From Nitrosospira sp. 56-18 (GTDB taxonomy: Bacteria > Pseudomonadota > Gammaproteobacteria > Burkholderiales > Nitrosomonadaceae): 64,000 nucleotides of DNA. The notes beneath the pieces are model-generated. The model worked only from the letters and a program-made list of their open reading frames with translations. It was not told where the DNA came from and made no database searches. Positions 38,964 to 48,523 of this stretch are shown piece by piece. Each line of letters opens with the position of its first letter. Position 1 is the first letter of the stretch. Both the position numbers and the translations under genes were made by a program. The stretch spans positions 1 to 64,000 of the forward strand of contig MKVR01000053.1 in assembly GCA_001899235.1 (NCBI GenBank), in the 5' to 3' direction.

Positions 38964-40391
38964 TCAGGCGGGCGACCATCCTCCGCCGAGGGCACGGTAG
39001 AGCTGAACGACCGATACGAGATGCAGGCGGCGCGTTGCTGCAAGGGCGAATTCAGCGTCGAAAAGAGTACGTTTTGCGAGAAGTACGTCGACATAGCTTG
39101 TGATGCCTCCCTTGTAACGTAAATCGGCGACATGCAAGGCCGAGCGTAGCGACTTAACCTGCTGCTCCTGGGCTTTTTGCTGTTCAGTAACCGTACGAAC
39201 CGCGACCAGCGCATCTTCGACCTCCTTGAATGCCACCAGAATCGTTTGCTCGTACTGGGCCAGAACCTGCCTTGCCTGGGCCTCCACCGCGCGCTGTTCG
39301 AAGCCCAGGCTTTGCGCATTGAGCAGCGGCCCTGCCAGCCCGAGCCCTCCCACCCCGAACTCGCTACCAGAGAGCAGAATTTTCGACAAGGCCGGACTGG
39401 CGACACCCAGGAAACCCGTGATGGTCAACCTGGGAAACCGCGCCGCCTTGGTCATGCCTATCCGGGCCGTAGCCGCTGCCAGCGTTTGTTCCGCCTGCAG
39501 AATATCGGGGCGGCGCTGCAATAACTCGGAAGGAAGGCCTGCGGGAACCTCCGGGGGAACTATCTGACTCGTCAGCGACCGGCCTCTTGAAATGGAAACC
39601 GGGTTTTTCCCAACCAGCACGCTCAGCTCATTTTCCTTCTGAACCATTTGCCGCTCGAGTTCCGCCACGCGAGTCGCCGCATTGGCGCGCTCTGCCTCGA
39701 ACTGGTCCAGATCCAGGCGGGAGATCACCCCTCCGCGCAGTTGTGCCCGGGAGAGGGCTACCGACTCCTCCCAGGATTGCAGCGCATTTCGGGCAATGTC
39801 CAATTGCATATCGAACTGCAGGAGATCGAAATAGGATTGTGCGACGGAACTCACCACGGTAAGAACGATTGCACGGCGATTTTCCTCGCGCGCAAGCAGA
39901 TCCGCGCGAGCTGCCTCGTTGGAGCGCCGCACCCTGCCCCAGATATCGATTTCCCAGTTCAAGGTGGTCTGGCCGAAGTAGCTGTAAGGGGTCGGGAATC
40001 CCGGAAAAAGAAAGCCTCCAAGGCGTCCGAAGGCGGGCGCATTGACGTTCATATCCATTTTTGGAAGATAATCCCAGCGCGCGATGCCCAGGCGAGCCTG
40101 AAGCTCCTCGACGCTTGCCACCGCCTGCTTGAGATCCCTGTTCTGGAGGAGGGCCTGCCTGATCAGCCGTTGAAGTTCCGCGTCGTTGAGAAGTTCCCAC
40201 CAGGGAAGGTTGGCGATGGACTGCCCCTCGGTGTAGGCCATGCGAAACTTGTCGGATGCGTCGACATGCGGCCTGATATAGTCCGGCCCCATTGCGCAGG
40301 ATGCCAGGAACAATATCGAAGGGAGCAGCAATAGGCGCGTCCAGCGGCGGGAAGCTGTTGTCCCGGCCCGCTGGCCAGGGAGCAGGCCCAT
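38964..40391 (-). CDS. Outer-membrane efflux lipoprotein, NodT/OprM family
   Basis: This is a TolC-like trimeric channel that completes the RND system. The protein has a lipoprotein signal with the lipobox LASC and two repeats of the outer-membrane efflux domain (about 85-290 and 300-500 of the longest frame). Typical motifs are NWEIDIWGRVRRSNEAARAD, GVISRLDLDQFEAERA and RYKGGITSYVDVLLAKRTLFDAE. I chose ATG 40391, which has GGGAGG upstream and gives a normal signal peptide of 475 residues total. A GTG at 40472 overlaps the pump stop (GTGA) and is possible, adding 27 residues. Confidence 0.9.
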   Translation of the reverse strand: MGLLPGQRAGTTASRRWTRLLLLPSILFLASCAMGPDYIRPHVDASDKFRMAYTEGQSIANLPWWELLNDAELQRLIRQALLQNRDLKQAVASVEELQARLGIARWDYLPKMDMNVNAPAFGRLGGFLFPGFPTPYSYFGQTTLNWEIDIWGRVRRSNEAARADLLAREENRRAIVLTVVSSVAQSYFDLLQFDMQLDIARNALQSWEESVALSRAQLRGGVISRLDLDQFEAERANAATRVAELERQMVQKENELSVLVGKNPVSISRGRSLTSQIVPPEVPAGLPSELLQRRPDILQAEQTLAAATARIGMTKAARFPRLTITGFLGVASPALSKILLSGSEFGVGGLGLAGPLLNAQSLGFEQRAVEAQARQVLAQYEQTILVAFKEVEDALVAVRTVTEQQKAQEQQVKSLRSALHVADLRYKGGITSYVDVLLAKRTLFDAEFALAATRRLHLVSVVQLYRALGGGWSPA

Positions 40392-40468
40392 GCAGGCGAT
40401 GCCTCCCGATTCAAGGCGCAAGGTCATCCAGGTTGGCAAGACCACGCGCCGCCACTTCGAGCATGCGT

Positions 40469-43400
40469 TCACAATGCCTCCTGCCCCGATTCTTTGATGG
40501 GCGCCGGTGCCCGCTTGCGCGAGAGCCAGGTGAAAAACAGCGGAATGAATATCGTGGCCACGAATGTCGCCAGCAGCATGCCTCCCAGCACGCCGGTGCC
40601 CATGGACTGGCGCGCCGCTGCTCCGGCTCCGGTCGCGAACACCAGTGGCAGGATACCTAGCACGAACGCCATCGAAGTCATGACAATGGGACGAAAGCGC
40701 AAACGCGCGGCTTCCATTGCAGCTTCGGCCACCGGCAAACCTTCCTTTATCTTCTGGCTGGCGAATTCCACGATCAGAATAGCATTTTTTGCGGCAAGAC
40801 CGATCAGCGTGATCAAGCCTACCTGAAAGTAAATATCGTTGGGCATTCCCCGCACCAGGACCGCGAGCAATGCACCCGCCAGTGCAAACGGGACAGCCAT
40901 GATAACTGCGAGCGGCAGCACCCAGGTTTCGAATTGGGCGGCCAGTATGAGAAATACCATGATGATAGCGAAACTGAAGGCGAAAACTGCGGCGGAACCG
41001 GTCCGTTTTTCCTGATAAGCCTGCCCTGTCCAGGCAATCTGATAATTGTCTGGCAGATTTTTCGCGGCAATTTCTTCCACAAGCTCGATGGTCTCGCCCG
41101 AGCTCACGCCAGGCGCTCCCCCACCCAGTATCTTTGCTGAAAGCAGGCCATTGTAGCGTTCCAGTTGCTCGGCGCCCACGACAGTGTTGATCTTGCTCAA
41201 GGCGGACAAGGGTACCATGCCTCCGGATTGCGATCGCACGTAAACCCTGCCGAGATCCTCCGGTTTCATGCGGTATTGAGGCTCGGCCTGCAATTGTACG
41301 CGATAAGTTCGCCCCAGACGGTTGAAATCATTTATATAAAGTGAACCCATTGTGCTCTGCAACGTGGCGTAGATGTCGGCAATTCTTACTTCCTGTGAAA
41401 TGGCCTTGGCCTCGTCCACTTCGATAAAGAATTGCGGCACGGTGGGACGGAAAAATGTGGCGATGCCGGCAAGGCGCGGCTCCTGGTTCAGCGCCGCGAT
41501 AAAGTTGTTTACCACTGCGGATAACTGGGCCGGACTGGCCCCGGTCCGGGTCTGCACATACACTTCAAAGCCGCCGGCCGTGCCCAGCCCCCGGATCGAG
41601 GGCGGGTTGAATGTGATTGCTATGCCATCCGCCTGCTGCATGCCGATGCCCATCAGTTTGCCGACGATGTCATCCGCAGTGGCCGTGCGTTCCGACCAAT
41701 CCTTGAACGCCACGAACATGGTGGCCGAACTGGTCTTGTTGCCCCCTCCGATCAGGTCGAAGCCATTGACCACGAACTGGTGGGCTACGGCGGGATCTCC
41801 CGCAATGGCGGCGCGCACCGACTCGGCGGTACGTGTTGTCCGGGCAAGGGTGGCGCCATCGGGCAGAATCGTTGCGGTAACGACATAGCCCTGATCTTCC
41901 GGTGGCACGAAACTGCCGGGGACGGTATCAAGCAGATATACCGAAACGCCGATAATGCCGGTGAATACCAAAGCGCCGATGATTTTATGCCGGATCGTGA
42001 TTCCCACCGTGCCGACATAAAACCGGGTAAGCCGGCTGAACCCGCTATTGAAGGCACGGAAGAATGCGGATTCGCCATGGGTGTGTCTCAGCAGGATGGC
42101 GCATAGCGCCGGCGTGAGCGTCAGCGCCACCACGCCGGAAATGGTGACTGCGACGGCTACCGTGACGGCGAACTGGCGGTAAAGCTCGCCGGCAATGCCG
42201 CCCATGAAGGCGACGGGCACGAATACGGCGCAAAGCACCAGTACGATGGCGACGACGGCACTCGCAACCTGCTCCATGGAGCGGATGGCTGCCTTGAACG
42301 GAGATAGCTTTTCCTCATCCATCAGGCGCTCGATATTTTCCAGCACGACAATGGCATCGTCCACCACGATGCCGATGGACAGGACCATGGCAAAAAGGGT
42401 GAGCGTATTGATGGAAAAACCGAATATCCATAAGCCGGCAAAAGTGCCTATCAGTGAAATGGGAACCGCGATGATGGGAATGAGTGTTGCGCGCCAGCTC
42501 TGCAGGAACAGGTAGACGACGACGATCACCAGCACCATGGCTTCCCCCAGCGTCTTGACCACCTCCCACATCGATGCCTTGACGAACTTGCTGGTATCGT
42601 AAGGCACCACATAATCCATCCCGTCGGGAAAGCGCTGCTTCAGCTCATCCATTTTGGCTATGAGCTCATTGGCCGTTTCCAGCGCATTCGCACCCGGCTG
42701 CAAAAAGATGGGTATGCCCGCACCCGGCTGGCCATTCAGGGCAGTCCGGACATCATAGCTTTGCGCCCCGAGTTCGATGCGGGCGACATCCCTGAGATGG
42801 AGAACGCCTCTGGGTCCATCCGCACGCAAAATGATGTTGCCGAATTCTTCAGGTTCAAGCAGCCGCCCCTTGGCATTTACAGTATAGATCAGTTGCTGGT
42901 CTGCGAGCGCCGGTTCCTGGCCTATCTTGCCTGCCGCATATTGCGCATTCTGGGCCTGAATGGCGGTGGCGATATCCGTCGTGGTCACGCCGAGCTGCGC
43001 CATCCGGTCCGGGCGCAACCAGACGCGCATGGAATAATCCTGCCCCCCGAAAACCAGGGCGTCGCCCACGCCTTTGGTTCGCTTGAGCTCATCCAGCAGG
43101 TTGAGCGTCGCGTAGTTGCTCAGATACAGCGGATCATATTTCCCTTTCTCCGTTGAGATCAGCATGAAGACCAGCAGAATGTCGTTGGAGCGTTTCTGGA
43201 TGATCAGACCCGTCCGCCGGACTTCATCGGGCAGGCGGGGCAGGGCGATATTGACCCGATTGCTGACGTTGAAGGTTGCCTGGTCGATATCGGTGCCTAC
43301 CTCGAAGGTGACGGTAATCGTCAATGTTCCACTGGAGTCGGCACTGGAACTGAAGTAAAGAAGATCGTCGACAGCGCTCAACTGTTCCTCGATCGGCGCG

Positions 43401-43588
43401 GCGACAGTCTTGGTCAGGGTCTCGGCGCTGGCGCCGGGGTAGGTCGCGGTGATCAGGACAGTGGGAGGCGCGATCTGCGGATATTGGGCGATGGGCAACT
43501 GCATGGCGGCTGCCAATCCGGCCAAAACAATGATGATCGAGATGACCGATGAAAAAATCGGCCTGGTGATGAAAAACGAGCTGCCCAT
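40469..43588 (-). CDS. RND efflux pump, HAE1/AcrB-like, pump A
   Basis: The 1039-residue inner-membrane pump begins MGSSFFITRPIFSSVISIII and has the full RND architecture. The proton-relay segment is GIVVDDAIVVLENIERLM, and the second-half motif NDIYFQVGLITLIGLAAKNAILIVEFA is present. It resembles AcrB/MexB drug exporters more than metal exporters. It starts 10 bp after the adaptor A stop and is followed by the outer-membrane factor, giving a complete tripartite operon. Substrates cannot be predicted from sequence. Confidence 0.93.
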   Translation of the reverse strand: MGSSFFITRPIFSSVISIIIVLAGLAAAMQLPIAQYPQIAPPTVLITATYPGASAETLTKTVAAPIEEQLSAVDDLLYFSSSADSSGTLTITVTFEVGTDIDQATFNVSNRVNIALPRLPDEVRRTGLIIQKRSNDILLVFMLISTEKGKYDPLYLSNYATLNLLDELKRTKGVGDALVFGGQDYSMRVWLRPDRMAQLGVTTTDIATAIQAQNAQYAAGKIGQEPALADQQLIYTVNAKGRLLEPEEFGNIILRADGPRGVLHLRDVARIELGAQSYDVRTALNGQPGAGIPIFLQPGANALETANELIAKMDELKQRFPDGMDYVVPYDTSKFVKASMWEVVKTLGEAMVLVIVVVYLFLQSWRATLIPIIAVPISLIGTFAGLWIFGFSINTLTLFAMVLSIGIVVDDAIVVLENIERLMDEEKLSPFKAAIRSMEQVASAVVAIVLVLCAVFVPVAFMGGIAGELYRQFAVTVAVAVTISGVVALTLTPALCAILLRHTHGESAFFRAFNSGFSRLTRFYVGTVGITIRHKIIGALVFTGIIGVSVYLLDTVPGSFVPPEDQGYVVTATILPDGATLARTTRTAESVRAAIAGDPAVAHQFVVNGFDLIGGGNKTSSATMFVAFKDWSERTATADDIVGKLMGIGMQQADGIAITFNPPSIRGLGTAGGFEVYVQTRTGASPAQLSAVVNNFIAALNQEPRLAGIATFFRPTVPQFFIEVDEAKAISQEVRIADIYATLQSTMGSLYINDFNRLGRTYRVQLQAEPQYRMKPEDLGRVYVRSQSGGMVPLSALSKINTVVGAEQLERYNGLLSAKILGGGAPGVSSGETIELVEEIAAKNLPDNYQIAWTGQAYQEKRTGSAAVFAFSFAIIMVFLILAAQFETWVLPLAVIMAVPFALAGALLAVLVRGMPNDIYFQVGLITLIGLAAKNAILIVEFASQKIKEGLPVAEAAMEAARLRFRPIVMTSMAFVLGILPLVFATGAGAAARQSMGTGVLGGMLLATFVATIFIPLFFTWLSRKRAPAPIKESGQEAL

Positions 43589-43598
43589 TGATGTCCGC

Positions 43599-44813
43599 TT
43601 ATGTTTTCTTGTCAGTGGCGGCGGGCGGGCCGGGCGGCCCTAGAGGCATTTCTCCCGGCGCATGAGGCGATACCCGCGCGCCCGGGCGCAGTTTGATGAT
43701 GTTATCGACAACGACCTTATCGCCTGCTTTCAATCCTTCCAGGATAATCCAGTCGGTTCCGATCCACTGTCCCGCAACGACGGGCCGTACGGTCACCTGG
43801 TTTTTGTCATCGAGCGTGTATACGCTTTTCCCCAGATCCGACGTCTGCACGGCAATCTGCGGCACGAGAAAAACACCGCTGCGCTCGCCCGTGGTGACGC
43901 GCGCGCGAACGAATTGCCCCGGCAGCAATTGATTGTCGCTATTGTCGAATGTCGCGCGCAATTGCTGCGTCCCCAATGTAGGATCTATGCGGCTGGCCGC
44001 GAAATTCAATTCCCCTTCCTTTCCGTATTCGGTGCCGTCGGGCAGTATCAGGGTCACCTTCCTGACCTTTTGTTCGGTCAGGGGCCCGCCGATCTGGGCG
44101 AGTTCGTTGTCGGACAGGCTGAATCGCACCCATATCGGCGTCAACTGGACAATCGTGGTCAGCAGGCTGCTATTCGCTTCGACCAATGCTCCCTCGGAGA
44201 ACTGGAAGCGCCCCGATATGCCGCTTACCGGCGCGGTCACCAGCGTATAGGAGAGATTGCGCTCCGCATCGCGCACCCGGGCTTCAGCCGCTTGCTGCGC
44301 GGCGCGCGCAATAGCGCTGTCGGAAACGGCGTTGTCATATTCGCGCTGGCTGATGGCCTGATTGGTCAGCAGGTCATGCAAGCGTTTCTCCTCGCGCTCG
44401 GTCTGCGCCATGCGCGCTCGTTGTTCGGCGAGCTGGGCTCTTGCTTGATCCAAAGCATACTGATAGGGCACGGGGTCGATCCGAAACATGGACTGGCCCG
44501 CTTTGACCGGCGCGCCTTCCTCATACAGGCGCTTGAGCAGGATGCCGCCGACGCGCGGCCTTATTTCCACTTCCTTGGCGCCTTCGGTTTGCGCAACGGC
44601 TTCGGCGCTGACAGGCACGGTGGCAGGCTGGACTTCGATGACACTGACAGGAAGGGCCATGTCACCCGGAGGCTGAGCAGGTGCAGAGCTGCCTTTGCCA
44701 CAACCGGTCAACACAATACCCATAGCGCCCGTTGCCAGAATGATCAGCGCTTTTGAGCGAATGGCCGCTAACAATTTGTGGCATTTATTTTTATAATTGC
44801 TGCCAGCCGGCAT
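43599..44813 (-). CDS. RND efflux adaptor (membrane fusion protein), set A
   Basis: The adaptor carries a lipoprotein signal (ALIILATGAMGIVLTGCGKG), lipoyl half-motifs (VEIRPRVGGILLKRLYEEG, YTLVTAPVSGISGRFQFSEG), a helical hairpin between them and a beta-barrel. A proline- and glycine-rich tail (GEMPLGPPGPP) closes it. The ATG at 44813 gives 404 residues. An upstream ATG at 44849 would place the start inside the operator, so I reject it. It is the first gene of the set A operon and divergent from the TetR regulator. Confidence 0.92.
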   Translation of the reverse strand: MPAGSNYKNKCHKLLAAIRSKALIILATGAMGIVLTGCGKGSSAPAQPPGDMALPVSVIEVQPATVPVSAEAVAQTEGAKEVEIRPRVGGILLKRLYEEGAPVKAGQSMFRIDPVPYQYALDQARAQLAEQRARMAQTEREEKRLHDLLTNQAISQREYDNAVSDSAIARAAQQAAEARVRDAERNLSYTLVTAPVSGISGRFQFSEGALVEANSSLLTTIVQLTPIWVRFSLSDNELAQIGGPLTEQKVRKVTLILPDGTEYGKEGELNFAASRIDPTLGTQQLRATFDNSDNQLLPGQFVRARVTTGERSGVFLVPQIAVQTSDLGKSVYTLDDKNQVTVRPVVAGQWIGTDWIILEGLKAGDKVVVDNIIKLRPGARVSPHAPGEMPLGPPGPPAATDKKT

Positions 44814-44844
44814 CGTCAACCCCCGTTTCGATAATATAATCGCT

Positions 44845-44868
44845 TGCATACATTCGTGTATGTATGTA
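44845..44868. promoter_or_regulatory. AcrR-like palindromic operator
   Basis: A 24-bp near-palindrome (left half TGCATACATTCG, right half TGTATGTATGTA) closely resembles the operator bound by AcrR-type repressors upstream of acrAB. It lies between the adaptor A start and the TetR gene, so one repressor could control both directions. The match is to family knowledge; binding is inferred. Confidence 0.75.
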
Positions 44869-44933
44869 AATTATTCATCAAAAGCATGCCGGTGTAAATA
44901 GGAAATATTGGAAGCGAGAACGAAACTGGAACC

Positions 44934-45551
44934 ATGGTTCGAAAAACGAAAGAAAATGCGGAGTTGACCCGGCAATGCCTCATCGAGGCGGCTCGCCAGG
45001 TTTTTCTGGAGCGCGGCGTCAGCCGTACCACGATGGAGCATGTCGCGGCGCAGGCGGGGGTTACGCGCGGCGCCATCTATTGGCATTTCAACAATAAAAT
45101 CGATCTGTTCCAGGCGATGCGCGAACAGGTCTTCCTTCCGCTTATCGACCGCATGGACGATACATTGCTCGTGGAAGACTCCGGGGACCCGCTCAGCCGC
45201 ATAGAAAATTTTTTGTGCGATACCATCCAGATCCTGACTGACAGCATCGAGACCCGCCAGATATATGAAATCATGATGATCAAGTGCGAATACGTGGATG
45301 AATTCGCTACCGTGCTGCAGCAAATTTTATTGAATTGTTCCGGTATCGAGGCAAAACTCCGTCTGGTTTACGAGCGCGCCGAAGCTCGGGAGCAACTGCA
45401 TCCGTCTCACCATCCCGCTCAATTGGCAATGGATACACACTTGTTTTTTATCGGCCTGCTGCATATGTGGGTAAAGGATACGGATGGCAATCGCTTTCGC
45501 CACCAGGCCATTGATCTCATCAAGGCGCATATGAGGCTGCGCCACCGTTAA
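44934..45551 (+). CDS. TetR/AcrR-family repressor
   Basis: The 205-residue protein has the TetR helix-turn-helix in its first 55 residues (LIEAARQVFLERGVSRTTMEHVAAQAGVTRGAIYWHF) and an AcrR-like ligand-binding C-terminal half. The motif GVTRGAIYWHFNNK is shared with AcrR, TtgR and MtrR-type efflux repressors. It is divergent from the set A RND operon, with the AcrR-like palindrome between, so it most likely represses that operon and itself, with release by pump substrates. Confidence 0.92.
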   Translation: MVRKTKENAELTRQCLIEAARQVFLERGVSRTTMEHVAAQAGVTRGAIYWHFNNKIDLFQAMREQVFLPLIDRMDDTLLVEDSGDPLSRIENFLCDTIQILTDSIETRQIYEIMMIKCEYVDEFATVLQQILLNCSGIEAKLRLVYERAEAREQLHPSHHPAQLAMDTHLFFIGLLHMWVKDTDGNRFRHQAIDLIKAHMRLRHR

Positions 45552-45948
45552 AGTGCTGGGAAGAATGCCTGGGCACCTGGGCAGATCCCGTACGAGCGCT
45601 TCCCAAAAACTCGTCCAGATTCCCTGATCGCCGTTCCTCGATCCGGCTTCCAGGTCCAAGTGACCTGCTTCAGAGACTTCGGGGATTCACCCGTTCCGCT
45701 GGTTTGATTCCCCCCGCGCCAACATTCTGGCCGCCTGCACGAAGCCGCACCGGACTATGGAATTTCCAAGGTCCAGGGAACCGGCTGCCCGTATTGCTGG
45801 CTGCCGTTGCCGCCGGAACAGGCTGCGATTTTTCGCACAGTTATCAATGCAATGGATGCGTTTACGCCATGGCGGGAATCGCAGGTGGCATTGCTTCCTA
45901 GTGAAGGATTCGCGATGGACGAATATTTCGGCAACCGCATGCGCAGTT
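45552..45948. other. Intergenic gap before the suf operon, with an unstarted open frame
   Basis: One frame on the plus strand is open from 45702 to a stop at 45954-45956 and reads like protein (…GTGCPYCWLPLPPEQAAIF, then RTVINAMDAFTPWRESQVAL, then DEYFGNRMRSYS). It has no ATG or ribosome binding site near its beginning, and a stop precedes it after another protein-like stretch. It could be a gene relic. Its stop codon lies inside the first IscR box. Nothing else was found. Confidence 0.35.
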
Positions 45949-46001
45949 ATAGTTGACTAAATCTCTCAGGTATCTTATAGTTGACTAAATCAGTCATGTA
46001 T
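45949..46001 (+). promoter_or_regulatory. suf promoter with two tandem type 1 IscR boxes
   Basis: Box 1 (45949-45973) and box 2 (45977-46001) both begin ATAGTTGACTAAATC and end in TAT at 25 bp, fitting the type 1 consensus; box 2 has the full AGTC in the second half. A promoter TTGACT (45953-45958), 17-bp spacer, TATAGT (45976-45981) is embedded, so bound holo-IscR would block it. Box spacing start to start is 28 bp, close to three helical turns less a few bases. Confidence 0.85.
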
Positions 46002-46064
46002 TGATTGCATGGACTGTCATTTTGGTGACTTTTCAACCGAATTACGAGTAAGGAGGAGCTTAAC

Positions 46065-46583
46065 ATGAGGCTAACGACGAAGGGACGATTTGCAGTAACA
46101 GCACTGTTGGATCTTGCCATGCAGCGCAGCGCTCGTCCGGTAACGCTTGCGGAAATCAGCGAGCGTCAGCAAATTTCGCTGTCTTATCTCGAGCAACTGT
46201 TTGCCAAGCTGCGACAGCGTTCACTTGTCGATAGCGTGCGGGGACCGGGAGGGGGATATTGCCTCGCGAAAGATATGGGGCAAGTGTCCATTGCCGAGAT
46301 TATCCTTGCCGTGGATGAGCCGATGGATTCGACGCAGTGCAGCGGAAAGGAAAACTGCCATAACGACAAAAAGTGCATGACTCACGATTTATGGGTAAAA
46401 CTTAACGAGCTCATTTTTGATCATCTTGGCGGGATAACCCTCAAGCAATTGGTCGATGAGCAGAAAGCAAGACAAAATGCGGTCGTGCAGATGATCGATA
46501 TGCGCAAGATCATGCCGGAGCGCGTAGTGCCGGAACGCGAGGGCATGTTGCGCGAGCGTGAACGAGCAACGGTTTCAGCCTGA
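46065..46583 (+). CDS. iscR: Fe-S cluster regulator IscR, copy 2 (suf operon)
   Basis: This Rrf2-family protein of 172 residues is nearly the twin of copy 1 in its first 110 residues and keeps Cys92, Cys98, Cys104 and His107. It differs in a longer C-terminal tail (MRKIMPERVVPEREGMLRERERATVSA). A strong AAGGAGGAG precedes the ATG. Its position at the head of the suf genes, under tandem IscR boxes, makes autoregulation of the whole operon likely. In E. coli the suf operon is instead outside iscR. Confidence 0.94.
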   Translation: MRLTTKGRFAVTALLDLAMQRSARPVTLAEISERQQISLSYLEQLFAKLRQRSLVDSVRGPGGGYCLAKDMGQVSIAEIILAVDEPMDSTQCSGKENCHNDKKCMTHDLWVKLNELIFDHLGGITLKQLVDEQKARQNAVVQMIDMRKIMPERVVPEREGMLRERERATVSA

Positions 46584-46641
46584 TCCATGCGGGGAAGGCC
46601 TTCGGCCGCCAGCGTGTGAAACAGTAAAGCGGGAGCGAGAC

Positions 46642-46983
46642 ATGGCGATAACATTGACCGAAAATGCGGCAAAGCAAATCCGGAAGCAACTCGCAAAACG
46701 CGGCAAGGGGCTCGCGCTTCGCGTCGGCGTAAAAAAGTCCGGCTGCTCGGGGTTTGGCTACACCTTTGATTATGCCGACGAACTCCATGCGGATGATCAA
46801 CTGTTCGAGTCGCATGATGCCAGTGTCGTGGTTGATGCATCCAGTCTTCCATTCATTGATGGCTCTCGTATCGACTTTGTAAAGGAGGGGTTGAACGATT
46901 CTTTCAGATTCGACAATCCCAACATCGACAGCACTTGCGGCTGCGGTGAAAGCTTTAACCTGAAGGAATCCGCCAGCGCGTAG
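46642..46983 (+). CDS. sufA: A-type Fe-S carrier protein, SufA/IscA family
   Basis: A-type carriers accept clusters from the scaffold and pass them to target proteins. The 113-residue product has the three conserved cysteines, Cys35 in KKSGCSGF and Cys99 and Cys101 in DSTCGCGESF. The ATG at 46642 follows a GGGAGCGAG site; the frame is open to 46558, where it overlaps iscR2. Between iscR2 and sufB it most likely serves as SufA, though IscA or ErpA cannot be excluded by motif alone. Confidence 0.9.
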   Translation: MAITLTENAAKQIRKQLAKRGKGLALRVGVKKSGCSGFGYTFDYADELHADDQLFESHDASVVVDASSLPFIDGSRIDFVKEGLNDSFRFDNPNIDSTCGCGESFNLKESASA

Positions 46984-47086
46984 CTTCGCGCAGCTTCCGG
47001 ATCGAGTCAGGGCTGGCGGTTTCGCCAATACAGGACAGGAAGTGCGGCCGGAATTTCTTCGATGTGAGTGATAGTGGAGCGAGCTA

Positions 47087-48523
47087 ATGAGCGCAGTACT
47101 GCAAAATCTGGTCAATCAGCCCTACAAACACGGTTTCGTCACCGAGATCGAGTCGGATGTCGCGCCAAAGGGGTTGAATGAAGACATCATTCGCCTCATT
47201 TCAACCAAGAAAAACGAGCCTGAATGGCTGCTCGATTTTCGACTGAAGGCCTATGAGCAATGGCTCAAGATGGAAGAGCCCAAATGGCCGAACGTCAGGT
47301 ATCCGGCTATCGACTTTCAGGCGATCAGTTACTACGCGGCGCCAAAGCCGAAACAGAAATTGAACAGCATGGACGAGGTCGACCCGGAGTTGCTGCGCAC
47401 CTTCGAAAAACTGGGGGTGCCGATGCACGAGCGCGCCGCTCTGGCGGGAGTCGCGGTCGATGTGATTTTCGACAGCGTGTCCGTGGCCACCACCTACAAG
47501 CAGAAGCTTGCGGAGGTGGGCATTATTTTCTGTTCGATTTCGGAAGCGGTTCATGCGCATCCTGCCCTGGTGAAGCAGTACCTGGGCACCGTGGTTCCCG
47601 TCGGAGATAATTATTACGCTGCCCTCAACTCCGCGGTATTTACCGATGGCACCTTCTGCTTCATTCCAAAGGGCGTCCAGTGCCCTATGGATCTCTCGAC
47701 TTATTTTCGCATCAATACGGAAGAATCAGGCCAGTTCGAGCGCACGCTGATCATCGCCGAGGAAGGAGCGTCCGTTTCCTACCTCGAAGGCTGTACCGCT
47801 CCAAAGTTCGACACGAACGAGTTGCATGCGGCGGTGGTCGAACTGGTTGCTCTGGATAACGCCGATATCAAGTACTCGACCGTGCAGAACTGGTATGCGG
47901 GTGATGAAAATGGCCTGGGCGGCATCTACAATTTCGTGACCAAGCGAGGTCTGGCCAAGGGAACTAATTCGCGTATTTCGTGGACCCAGGTTGAGACGGG
48001 TTCAGCCATTACGTGGAAGTATCCTTCCTGCGTTTTGCAAGGCGAGAATTCCGTAGGAGAATTCTATTCGGTTGCTGTCACCAACAATTATCAGCAGGCG
48101 GATACTGGTACAAAGATGGTTCATATTGGCAAGAATACGCGCAGCACCATAGTCAGCAAGGGGATTTCCGCAGGGCATTCCAATAACAGCTACCGCGGAC
48201 TGGTCAGAATTGCGCCTACGGCTGCCGGTGCGCGCAATTATTCGCAATGCGACTCCATGCTCATAGGCGACAAATGCGGCGCTCATACCTTTCCCTATAT
48301 CCAGGTGCGCAACAATAGCGCCAAGGTCGAGCATGAAGCATCGACTTCGAAGATCGGTGAAGACCAATTGTTCTATTTTGCGCAGCGGGGCATTGGCAAC
48401 GAGGAAGCGGTTTCGATGATTATCAATGGATTTTGCAAGGACGTGTTTCAGCAATTGCCCATGGAATTTGCAGTAGAGGCGACCAAGCTGCTTGGATTCA
48501 AGCTTGAGGGGAGTGTGGGATGA
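47087..48523 (+). CDS. sufB: Fe-S assembly scaffold subunit SufB
   Basis: SufB forms the SufBC2D scaffold on which clusters are built. The 478-residue protein has the long N-terminal region ([19 protein letters not shown]), the parallel beta-helix core ([30 protein letters not shown]) and the C-terminal [20 protein letters not shown] that contacts SufC. Length is normal. Its stop overlaps the sufC start (ATGA), and the operon order sufA-B-C-D-S-U follows. Confidence 0.96.
   Translation: MSAVLQNLVNQPYKHGFVTEIESDVAPKGLNEDIIRLISTKKNEPEWLLDFRLKAYEQWLKMEEPKWPNVRYPAIDFQAISYYAAPKPKQKLNSMDEVDPELLRTFEKLGVPMHERAALAGVAVDVIFDSVSVATTYKQKLAEVGIIFCSISEAVHAHPALVKQYLGTVVPVGDNYYAALNSAVFTDGTFCFIPKGVQCPMDLSTYFRINTEESGQFERTLIIAEEGASVSYLEGCTAPKFDTNELHAAVVELVALDNADIKYSTVQNWYAGDENGLGGIYNFVTKRGLAKGTNSRISWTQVETGSAITWKYPSCVLQGENSVGEFYSVAVTNNYQQADTGTKMVHIGKNTRSTIVSKGISAGHSNNSYRGLVRIAPTAAGARNYSQCDSMLIGDKCGAHTFPYIQVRNNSAKVEHEASTSKIGEDQLFYFAQRGIGNEEAVSMIINGFCKDVFQQLPMEFAVEATKLLGFKLEGSVG

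Noticed and set aside
44813-44849. ATG at 44849 as start of adaptor A
   Set aside because: It would lie within the AcrR-like operator and add residues before a normal lipoprotein signal peptide.
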